Source: an uncultured Porphyromonadaceae bacterium (GTDB lineage: Bacteria; Bacteroidota; Bacteroidia; Bacteroidales; Muribaculaceae). Taken from it: DNA of 45,435 nt. The notes beneath the pieces are model-generated. The model was not told the DNA's origin. It saw only the letters and a list, made by a program, of their open reading frames with translations, and did no database searches. The position numbers were made by a program, and so were the translations under genes. Below are positions 40,601 to 45,435 of this stretch, piece after piece. The DNA lies in contig CALAVE010000076.1 of NCBI GenBank assembly GCA_937892215.1, positions 1 to 45,435 on the forward strand. The letters run 5' to 3'. Numbering within the stretch: position 1 is the first letter of the stretch; every line of letters begins with the position of its first letter.

Positions 40601-41885
40601 GGCCGACAAGGCCGGACTTCACGTGGCTTACGGTGATGTGTTCGCCAATCCCACTCCGCGCCAACTCGCAAGGCTGTTCTGCAAGGATAGCGACGGCGCG
40701 CAGTCTAATCCGGAGGTTACAGCATTCGACTATACGGCCATCAACAATCTTCTGCAGAAGAACACTATCAGTACTTTCCGAGACGGTGAGCCTCAGAAAC
40801 TGGGCAATGTGCTTCTCACCGGTGCCACCGGCTACTTGGGAATACACATCCTGCGCGAACTCATCGACACTGACGCACGGAACATCTACTGCCTTGTGCG
40901 CGGCAAGTCGGCCGAAGCAGCCGAGAGCCGTCTGCGCACGCTGCTCTACTACTATTTCTCCGACTCGTTCAAGCAACTGTTCGGCAGCCGTCTGCACATT
41001 GTGCTGGGCGATGTCACGGGTGACTTCGGCGAGGGGCTGGAAGTGGATACGGTGTTTAACTGCGCCGCTATCGTTAAGCACTTCTCGGAAGGAACCGAGA
41101 TTGAGGACGTGAACATAGGCGGTGCGCGCCGTTGCGTGGAATACTGTATCGGTCACGGCGCCAAGTTGGTTCACATCTCCACGGCCAGCACTCGCGGTCT
41201 ATGGGCCGGTGAGGTGAAGGACGATGTGTTCACCGAGCAGCGGCTCTACATGGGCCAGTTCCTGGGCAACAAGTATATCTACTCCAAGTTTATGGCCGAG
41301 CAACTGATTCTGGATGCCGTGGCTTTGCATGGACTAAGCGCCAAGATAATGCGCGTGGGCAATCTGGCGGCTCGAAGCACCGATGGTGAGTTCCAGGCCA
41401 ATTTCTCCACCAACTCGTTCATGGGCCGCATCAAGGTTTACAATATGCTGGGATGCTGTCCTTACGGAATGAGGAACAAGGCAGTGGAATTTTCGCCTAT
41501 CAACGAGGTGGCTCGCGCCATTGTGCTGCTTGCCGGCACGCCGCGCGAGTGCACCGTCTTCCACCCCTACAACATTCACACGCAGTTCCTGGGCGATGTG
41601 CTCATGGGGCTGTCGTCGGTGGGCGAGGGAGTGAAGTTTGTGGAGCAGGAGGAATTTGACGCCGCCATGGAGCGTGCTAAGGATGACCCGCAGAAGGCGC
41701 GACAGATGGCAAGTCTGCTCGCTTATCAGGATATGGCTCACGGACAGAAAACTGCCGACGTGCGGCGCGACAACGACTACACCATCCAGGTGCTCTACCG
41801 TCTGGGCTTTGCTTGGTCGCCCACTTCGTGGGACTATGTGGAGCGTATGCTCACCGCTATTGGCGGATTCGGATTCTTTGAATGA
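34635..41885 (+). CDS. Two-module nonribosomal peptide synthetase with terminal reductase (C-A-T-C-A-T-R)
   Basis: The protein has 2416 residues. C1 has HHIIVDG at 128-134. A1 has YTSGSTG (580-586), NVYGPTE (from 710) and an end NQKVNKRALP. T1 has its attachment Ser at S963 in the unusual GLTSIS. C2 has HHLVFDG from 1147. A2 has YTSGSTG (1594-1600) and NCYGPTE (from 1737). T2 has S1980 in ELGGTSL. The reductase has GATGYLG (2063-2069) and Y2214-x3-K2218. By hand alignment to GrsA the specificity residues read D-A-M-F-L-A-V-I-F-K for A1 and D-A-Q-S-C-A-C-V-A-K for A2; the leading Asp points to alpha-amino acids, but I cannot name them. There is no thioesterase or epimerase. NAD(P)H release would give a dipeptide aldehyde or alcohol; a leading C domain suggests an acylated N-terminus. 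Confidence 0.95.
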   Translation: MKLSGPLSKSQLGIYVECLDHQGEPFYNLPYIYTLSGSLSAERLCLAIEAAVKAHPTLFTRIGVDADGAPIQCIDAENETFSVHPEAITDIDSVKATLIQPFDLQGGRLFRIRLFSDGSRFHLFVDYHHIIVDGTSMTLLLHDMERAYMGQPLEPEQMTMLEVAAEEDALRQTPALEQGREWYASQFACDDTFTQILPDLEEPEHSEDNRLLILTPTMAEVEAFCKPQGVYRSTLFTAAFSLLLAKFCNEQESLFTTVYNGRADKRREHTVGMMVQTLPVYAKFTEQTAVADYLRASQTQMSGCREHSAYTFSDVMTDLKLQSNAMFAWHGNLFADETFAGEPMTTERLGNSTLNASFYLKVFIRNGKVFAKAEYNANEYSGELVEQLLQSYDAVVSGMITEPLLGDINIAGEAQIPLLDGFNHNDCDYDDSQTIVSLFRRQVAATPQSSAVVFKDKSFTYAQVDAISESIAHYIASLGLGAEDVVSVLIPRSEWMVIASLGVLKAGCAYQPLDPTYPQERLNFMMKDAGARLLIADEQLRPLVNEYEGNVLFTKDIDGLPALDAPLCAPTPQSLFILLYTSGSTGVPKGCQLTHGNLVAFCNWYWGYYGLSPECKVAAYASYGFDACMMDLYPALTCGAAVHIVPEELRLDLVELNAYFERNGITHSFMTTQVGYQFATGIDNHSLRYLSAGGEKLASLNPPQDYTFVNVYGPTECTIFITCYSVARKMKEIPIGKPLHNVRLYVVDARGHRLPIGAAGELWVAGPQVSRGYLNRPEKSAEVFIANPFTTEEKYARIYRTGDIVRYLPSGDIQFVGRRDGQVKIRGFRIELKEVEGIIREFPGIKDATVQAFDEEGGGKFIAAYVVSDTQIDIDALNQFILDEKPPYMVPAVTMQIEAIPLNQNQKVNKRALPKPQKKAEAVQDVNTPMNVLEVELHGMVAAIVGHTNFGITTVLGYAGLTSISSIRLAVQVNKRFGVALDSKSLVKAGTLQTIENAIITSLLTADKPSHEIAAAKDETPQSVPLSYAQTGVYFECLKNPTSTIYNIPYLLTFPQGTDAHTLAQVVKCAVKCHPELCVAFSTQGDTIVQTLLADEVADVPVTEMSEEQLLRYKDEFVQPFNLQKAPLYRAEVVRTPEGVHLLLDVHHLVFDGGSADLLLHQICSALEGVTPEAENYTYFNFVTDQQKAAEGDDFKAAEQFFSQKLATCEGASEIPADQPKSGEPGFIGEAVCEADYDKIGEFCRREEITPAHLFLAATSYVVSRYTNNRDVYLCTVSSGRSNLKIADTVGMFVNTLALALSVDDVTVGEFLRQASDTFNRTLRHEDYPFARIAADYDFRPAIAYAYQVGVLSRYKVDGKPVKQELLELNVPKFKINIKIETRGVVVQYDDSLYTGKLATSLAQSIVAVAERMIAAPSVKVRSLSIVSTDQEKELARLRQVATGDAPFRFFHDCIGHFAALQPEHEALVACDASFTYKEMHIVTDRIAAALQRRGVRERDRVALLLPRTSRLILSLFGVLKAGAAYIPCDPDYPADRVKLILEDSEASYIITTADRLDSVPAGKAIDVETLIASEDAVPTVGSLTPDDLAYLIYTSGSTGRPKGVMLRHEGICNYLYGHPANVFANGVMTDARRILSVTTISFDAALQDIGTAFYNGKTLVVATEEQANNPLDLARLIKEQQVNMVSGTPSRWQTWLTSSDFCDAISHVDICRAGGEKFSDQLLSQLRGVTKARIFNCYGPTEITVASNNKELTHAEQVTVGKPQLNVTEFIVDADGNELPVGVVGELYIGGRGVARGYNNLDEMTRERFVDYHGMRVYRSGDYARWLPDGDVVILGRTDHQIKLRGLRIELGEIENVMLRVSGVKKVVILIRKINEKEHLCAYYTADHEIAPDALKAEISRSLTAYMVPTAYLQLPEMPMTPNGKTDVKALPEPQLAVTSAYEEPVNDTERTFCDIFASILQMDKVGATDNFFELGGTSLVVTRVIIEADKAGLHVAYGDVFANPTPRQLARLFCKDSDGAQSNPEVTAFDYTAINNLLQKNTISTFRDGEPQKLGNVLLTGATGYLGIHILRELIDTDARNIYCLVRGKSAEAAESRLRTLLYYYFSDSFKQLFGSRLHIVLGDVTGDFGEGLEVDTVFNCAAIVKHFSEGTEIEDVNIGGARRCVEYCIGHGAKLVHISTASTRGLWAGEVKDDVFTEQRLYMGQFLGNKYIYSKFMAEQLILDAVALHGLSAKIMRVGNLAARSTDGEFQANFSTNSFMGRIKVYNMLGCCPYGMRNKAVEFSPINEVARAIVLLAGTPRECTVFHPYNIHTQFLGDVLMGLSSVGEGVKFVEQEEFDAAMERAKDDPQKARQMASLLAYQDMAHGQKTADVRRDNDYTIQVLYRLGFAWSPTSWDYVERMLTAIGGFGFFE

Positions 41886-41900
41886 TTTTGCAGGTCGCTC

Positions 41901-43223
41901 ATGAAAGATAAGGATAATTTCAACAAACTTTTCTACGGTTATCTGTGGGCCTTCATCCTGGTGGCTCTCTCGGGCTGCCTGGGTAATGTGGTGGACGGTA
42001 TCATAGTGGGAAATCTGGTGAGCGCCGACGGCGTGAGCGCCATTAACCTTTCCAAGCCCATTGTGCAGTTTATCTTCACGCTGCATCTGCTCATCAACGC
42101 CGGTGCCGGTATGCTTGTGGGCTACGCGCTGGGGCGCAAGGACGAGCGCGAAGCGAGCGTACTGTTCACGCGTGCGCTGGGGCTGAGCGTGGGCATCAGC
42201 CTGTTGCTGGCTATTGTGGCCGGTGTGATGCTCCCCGGAAGTGTCGCCGCCATGCTGTGCTCCAATGAACTTATCCGTCCGCTTGCGCTCGACTATATGC
42301 GGGTACTGCTCATCGGTGCGCCGTTCTATGTGCTCATGTGGGGATTCTCCACCATGGTGGGTGTGGACGGCAGTCCACGGCTGGTATCGGTGGCGGTGAT
42401 TGTGGATAATGTGGTGAACCTGTGCCTGGATATCGTGTTTATCAAGTTCTTCGGCTGGGGAATTACGGGTTCTTCGGCCGCTACTGTGGTGGGGCACATG
42501 GTGGGCATAGCCATCCTGCTCACGCACTGGCGCACTCATCGCCGTCTCTTGCCGGTGGGGGGCTTTACCGGTCTGTGGCAGTCGGTCCGGAGGATAGTGG
42601 GGCAGGGCGCTCCGTTGGCGTTGGCCTCGATTTGCCTCACGCTACTGCTTCTTTCGGCCAACACCATAATCCTTTCATCGGCCGGACGCACCGGTATCTT
42701 TGTGTTTGCGGTGTGTATGAACCTCTTGCAGGTCTATAATCTGTTCCTCTCCGGCACGTGCCAGACGCTTCAGTCGCTTGGAGCCATCCAGATTGGAAAG
42801 AACGACCATGAGGGATTTAGGACCGTGATGCACAAAGCACTGCGTTTCATCACGGTTTCAATGGTGGTGACCTGCCTTTTTGTGTGGATCGACCCTGCCG
42901 CGATAGCGCGCTTGTTCGGAGCCACCGAGGCAGATGTGATAGCGGAGTGCAGTCACGCCTTGCGTGTGTTTGCCACGAGTTTCATCCCGTTCTGCTACAT
43001 CTATGTGCTGATGATAATCTATAAACTCTACGGCCAGCACCGCATGGCGCTGTTTATCTCGCTGGCACTGTCGCTCACGGTGATTCCGGTACTGTGGATT
43101 GTGTCGCGTGTGGCTCCGTCGGCTCTGTGGTACAGTTACATTATTGCTTATGCCATTGAGGCCGCGATGATTTTCGTTATGCACAAGGCTCTGCACGTTA
43201 AGTTTTCTATTCCCGAACGATGA
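41901..43223 (+). CDS. MATE-family efflux transporter
   Basis: The protein has 440 residues and twelve predicted helices in two halves, without signal peptide. The start region FYGYLWAFILVALSGCLGNVVDGIIVGNLVSADGVSAINLSKPI is characteristic of MATE proteins, as is the second-half copy with LFLSGTCQTLQSLGAIQIGKND. MATE pumps export organic compounds using sodium or proton gradients. It lies 15 bases after the NRPS gene and overlaps the phosphopantetheinyl transferase start by ATGA, so export of, or self-protection from, the NRPS product is the natural role. Confidence 0.9.
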   Translation: MKDKDNFNKLFYGYLWAFILVALSGCLGNVVDGIIVGNLVSADGVSAINLSKPIVQFIFTLHLLINAGAGMLVGYALGRKDEREASVLFTRALGLSVGISLLLAIVAGVMLPGSVAAMLCSNELIRPLALDYMRVLLIGAPFYVLMWGFSTMVGVDGSPRLVSVAVIVDNVVNLCLDIVFIKFFGWGITGSSAATVVGHMVGIAILLTHWRTHRRLLPVGGFTGLWQSVRRIVGQGAPLALASICLTLLLLSANTIILSSAGRTGIFVFAVCMNLLQVYNLFLSGTCQTLQSLGAIQIGKNDHEGFRTVMHKALRFITVSMVVTCLFVWIDPAAIARLFGATEADVIAECSHALRVFATSFIPFCYIYVLMIIYKLYGQHRMALFISLALSLTVIPVLWIVSRVAPSALWYSYIIAYAIEAAMIFVMHKALHVKFSIPER

Positions 43224-43834
43224 TTTACATTGCGGAAAATCCGTTGCAGATTCACCTGGAGAGTGCCTTGGCCGCGGTGAGTGAGCAGCGCAGGCGCCAT
43301 GCGTTACGCTACCGGAGCGACAACGACCGCCGACTCTCGGTGGCCGCGTATCTGCTTCTGTGCCACGCTCTAAGGGAAGAATTTGGCATATCCGCTCCAC
43401 CGGAGTTTGTTTTCACTGAGCATGGCAAGCCCTGCTTGCGCGATTTTCCGCACATCTGCTTCAGCATGAGTCACTGCCGTGAGGCGGTGGCATGCGCGGT
43501 GGCTGCCTCTCCGGTGGGTATCGATGTGGAGTCGCTAAGTGCCTACGACCCCGCGCTTCTTCCGGCCACTATGAGCCTGGTTGAGCGGGAGCGCATATTG
43601 GGTGCCGAGTCGCCGGCCGTGGAGTTTACACGGCTCTGGACCGCTAAGGAAAGCGTGGTGAAAATGAACGACATGGCCGCTGACGATATCGCTTTGCCTT
43701 CGCTCTTGGAACGCGTCGAGTCATACCGATTTACCACCCGTGAGCGCATCACTCAAGGCTACGTCTGCACTGCCTGCCACACACTCCCGCGCGACACCGA
43801 CCTCACCATCCTCAACATTAATATGCATTTATGA
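43220..43834 (+). CDS. Sfp-type 4'-phosphopantetheinyl transferase
   Basis: The protein has 204 residues, normal for the Sfp/AcpT group. The magnesium/CoA site is seen in SPVGIDVESL (Asp, with Glu two residues later) and the second signature in FTRLWTAKESVVKM (W-x-x-K-E). FVFTEHGKPCLRDFPHICFSMSHC is the usual central block (N/H-x-S-H). It moves phosphopantetheine from CoA to the serines of carrier domains, here S963 and S1980 of the NRPS. Its start overlaps the MATE stop by ATGA, and it is the last gene of the operon. Confidence 0.92.
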   Translation: MIYIAENPLQIHLESALAAVSEQRRRHALRYRSDNDRRLSVAAYLLLCHALREEFGISAPPEFVFTEHGKPCLRDFPHICFSMSHCREAVACAVAASPVGIDVESLSAYDPALLPATMSLVERERILGAESPAVEFTRLWTAKESVVKMNDMAADDIALPSLLERVESYRFTTRERITQGYVCTACHTLPRDTDLTILNINMHL

Positions 43835-43852
43835 GTCCTTTTTACTCTTTTT

Positions 43853-44123
43853 GTTCCTCAGAATTACATCATCACGCCCATCAATACGCTCCGCTATTCT
43901 TTTGCGGATGGTCTAACAAAGTTCTGCGGTGTATTTGTGCCTATCGTCATACTGGCGACGCGATATCAGGTTCGGAATCTCGTTCTAGTAGTCCGCCAGT
44001 AATGCGAACAAATAGCTTTCGCTGTCTATACTCATATTTTCAGCGGTTAGATTAAGGTCTATCTTCAAAGTCACTGAACTTGTGTATTACGCCACAACGC
44101 GGGATGTAGCACTGTCCATTCAC
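43853..44123 (-). pseudogene. Broken transposase fragment, IS982-like
   Basis: Minus-strand translation gives pieces in different frames: HKFSDFEDRP, then LNLTAENMSIDSESYLFALLADY, then NEIPNLISRRQYDDRHKYTAELC, then TIRKRIAERIDGRDDV. The order S-D-x-E...LTAE-MSIDSE--LF...IPNL--R-Q-----RK fits the N-terminal part of Bacteroidota IS982 transposases. At least two frameshifts and stops break it, and the catalytic DDE part is missing. The plus-strand frame over the same DNA (43831-44055) is not a gene. Confidence 0.55.
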
Positions 44124-44137
44124 GAGATTTGCATAAT

Positions 44138-44177
44138 AATTCTTGCAGACCACAAGAATTTTTACGCAATTTGCGTA
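44138..44177. repeat. Two adjacent AT-rich hairpins
   Basis: AATTCTTG-cagacca-CAAGAATT (44138-44160), followed by TTT, and TACGCAA-T-TTGCGTA (44163-44177). Both have perfect arms of 8 and 7 bases. The first with its T run could work as a weak terminator for the NRPS operon, 300 bases downstream of it, or the pair may mark an insertion-sequence end. Confidence 0.45.
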
Positions 44178-44289
44178 CAAATTGTCCATACGGTGATTTG
44201 AATTTAGTTTTTATTACCACTAAATTGCTAAAACCAGCGATATACGAAACTTTTTTGAATCAACTTTTTTAACTTTTTAATTCCGACAA

Positions 44290-44555
44290 CAGATATATTA
44301 TAACCCGTTGGCGGAATTATGTTGACAATGAATATTCATGAAACATATTGGGTTCCAGGCATTAGCGTCGAAGACGCTGGGCGGGTCGAAGACCCGACTT
44401 TGTGCGTAAGACCATGCAAGAACCCCGCAGGGGTTCGCAGCTTGGTCCTAATGGAATCTAACGAAAAGTGCCTCGAAGAGGAACTTCTTCATTATCAATG
44501 TATTCTGCCTGAATATAATGTTTTTAATTCCGCCAACGGGTATATTATATACTGA
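44290..44555. repeat. Non-coding element with terminal inverted repeats and GNA-loop hairpins
   Basis: The ends are inverted copies: ACCCGTTGGCGGAATTA at 44303-44319 and its exact complement at 44525-44541, with imperfect pairing for about 12 more AT bases outside. Inside are four hairpins with three-base loops: AGCGTC-GAA-GACGCT (44364-44378), CGGGTC-GAA-GACCCG (44382-44396), GAACCCC-GCA-GGGGTTC (44420-44436, within an outer GACCA/TGGTC stem) and CCTC-GAA-GAGG (44471-44481). The 78-codon frame across it is not protein-like. It looks like a MITE or REP-type element. From 43835 to 44610 I see no intact gene. Confidence 0.65.
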
Positions 44556-44610
44556 TACCACCTATCGGGTAACTAGCCTAGCATTAGTGGCATTATCTAA
44601 ATACCAGATA

Positions 44611-45333
44611 TTAATTCCAATCTTCAAGAGAATTATAAGGGATTTCTTTCCCAAATTTTGATTTTGCTGTTTGCCGAATTCGTTTCATTTCATTTTGGGC
44701 ATGTTTTTTGTCTGATTGGGAATATCCATTTGAGTATTGACCATTCGCATTTTTCATTTGCATCAAATCATTTGCCCACTTCATATAGGTATTCCTTAAT
44801 GATTGATAATTAGTCATATCGCTAAGGGATAAATTGTTCCCATTATTTAAATGTGAAGATCTTGAGTTATTATCGCTTATGGTTCCTGAAGCTTGAGCCC
44901 CATTCTGAAAAGCTCCGGCTATACTTGCCCCGCAATTAAATACTGACGTCATAATAGAAGATATGGAATTTACCTTTTCCGTGAATTTTGCCAGATCTTG
45001 TGCATATTTGACTTCTTTTTTATATTCCATCAAACGATTTTTACTATATTGAGACCCCAACTTACACATAATCAATTCATTTTGGTCGCCACTCTGCTCT
45101 GCAATCGCTATCAACTGTTCGTATAAAGACACCTTGTTTTCTAATAATTCTATATATCTTGGATCGCCTGAGTATTCCGCACGATTTACAGCTTCGACAG
45201 AAGATAGTATTTTCATTGTAGCTCTGAGATCAAAAGGATTACGCTCTAGACGATATGTTGGCGCATCATAAACAAGAGGCATTGAAATGAATCCAAAAGG
45301 AGTTACTATGGCTTCAAATCCATCTATTAACAT
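44611..45333 (-). CDS. Unrecognised 240-residue protein in an AT-rich stretch
   Basis: I do not recognise a family. The start is at 45333 (MLIDGFEAIVTPFGFISMPLVYD); the frame stays open for 15 more codons upstream without an ATG, so the true start may be earlier. The protein has a helical middle (VSLYEQLIAIAEQSG, YKKEVKYAQDLAKFTEKVNSI). A Ser/Asn-rich linker (TISDNNSRSSHLNNGNNLSLSD) leads to a basic C-terminal helix (KHAQNEMKRIRQTAKSKFGKE) ending EDWN. There is no signal peptide. Base composition is clearly more AT-rich than the NRPS operon, which suggests recent transfer. A possible end of another minus-strand gene (ending at 45400) lies upstream. Confidence 0.55.
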   Translation of the reverse strand: MLIDGFEAIVTPFGFISMPLVYDAPTYRLERNPFDLRATMKILSSVEAVNRAEYSGDPRYIELLENKVSLYEQLIAIAEQSGDQNELIMCKLGSQYSKNRLMEYKKEVKYAQDLAKFTEKVNSISSIMTSVFNCGASIAGAFQNGAQASGTISDNNSRSSHLNNGNNLSLSDMTNYQSLRNTYMKWANDLMQMKNANGQYSNGYSQSDKKHAQNEMKRIRQTAKSKFGKEIPYNSLEDWN

Positions 45334-45435
45334 TGATTCTCCCGAACAATTAATGAACTCGCCATTTTTATATCCGAAATTTTAGTACATGACAAAAAGT
45401 TAAAATTTAACTCTAATTAACTGATTATCAAGCAT

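Noticed and set aside
36321..42539. Long minus-strand frames (about 380-400 codons) opposite the NRPS and MATE genes
   Set aside because: They are shadows of GC-rich coding sequence. Their translations are His/Val/Gln-rich with no domain pattern, while the plus strand has complete NRPS and MATE motifs.
43831..44055. 74-codon plus-strand frame after the Sfp gene
   Set aside because: The antisense strand carries recognisable transposase pieces; the plus-strand translation has no protein character.
44319..44555. 78-codon frame in the inverted-repeat element
   Set aside because: It is made of the hairpins and inverted ends; reading simply passes through non-coding repeats.
44290..44555. CRISPR array
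   Set aside because: The hairpins differ in sequence and length and there are no equal spacers or cas genes.

Overview
This looks like chromosomal DNA of a gut-type Bacteroidales bacterium (Bacteroidota), of moderate to fairly high GC. The evidence is the recurring promoter form TTTG/TTG-N20-21-TAnnTTTG in front of several genes, the mostly AT-rich leaders with little Shine-Dalgarno signal, and characteristic families: the NagB-like/PIG-L-like fusion, DUF3667, the HXXEE protein, GH78 and GH2 lipid-free exported glycosidases, and DUF4143 ATPases. The genus cannot be fixed from the sequence; a Muribaculaceae or Prevotellaceae type is an inference.

Region 1 (1-8290) is one end of a temperate phage or related integrative element. 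A leftward gene block encodes small regulators, a single-strand-annealing-type recombinase with a YqaJ exonuclease, an SSB-like protein, an SF2 helicase, a replication initiator (with iteron-like repeats inside it), a DnaC-type ATPase and a RuvC-type resolvase. A 9-bp inverted-repeat operator separates this block from three rightward repressor-like genes. The element ends at the 3' part of a tRNA-Ser(GGA) gene, which fits an attachment site. No integrase is visible, so it should lie beyond the left edge.

Region 2 (8299-22479) is mostly housekeeping chromosome: a DUF4143 ATPase behind a palindrome, luxS, a metallophosphoesterase, a class I aminotransferase, a membrane protein, a NagB/PIG-L fusion with both active sites eroded, a Kdo transferase, an outer-membrane protein, gltX, an orphan HigA-like antitoxin behind a toxin stump, DUF3667, surE and an HXXEE protein.

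Region 3 (22682-30551, minus strand) is a carbohydrate-use operon read rhamnosidase (GH78), beta-mannosidase (GH2), ROK kinase, GmhA-type isomerase, MFS sugar transporter. There is no SusC/SusD pair.

Region 4 (30614-43834, plus strand) is the most interesting part: one tightly packed operon from a consensus promoter. It contains a membrane sensor/PP2C phosphatase/HATPase fusion, a STAS anti-anti-sigma-type protein, an alginate-export-like outer-membrane barrel, a 2416-residue NRPS (C-A-T-C-A-T-reductase), a MATE exporter and an Sfp-type phosphopantetheinyl transferase. I infer a self-contained system that makes a small dipeptide aldehyde (or a cyclised imine/pyrazinone or alcohol), activates its own carrier domains, exports the product, and carries its own partner-switching control. 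Reductase-terminated gut NRPSs are known; the fixed partner-switch and porin companions are what I would look at first.

Region 5 (43835-45435) is AT-rich, degraded and mobile: a broken IS982-like transposase, hairpins, a 265-bp non-coding element with terminal inverted repeats and GNA-loop hairpins, and an unrecognised 240-residue gene.
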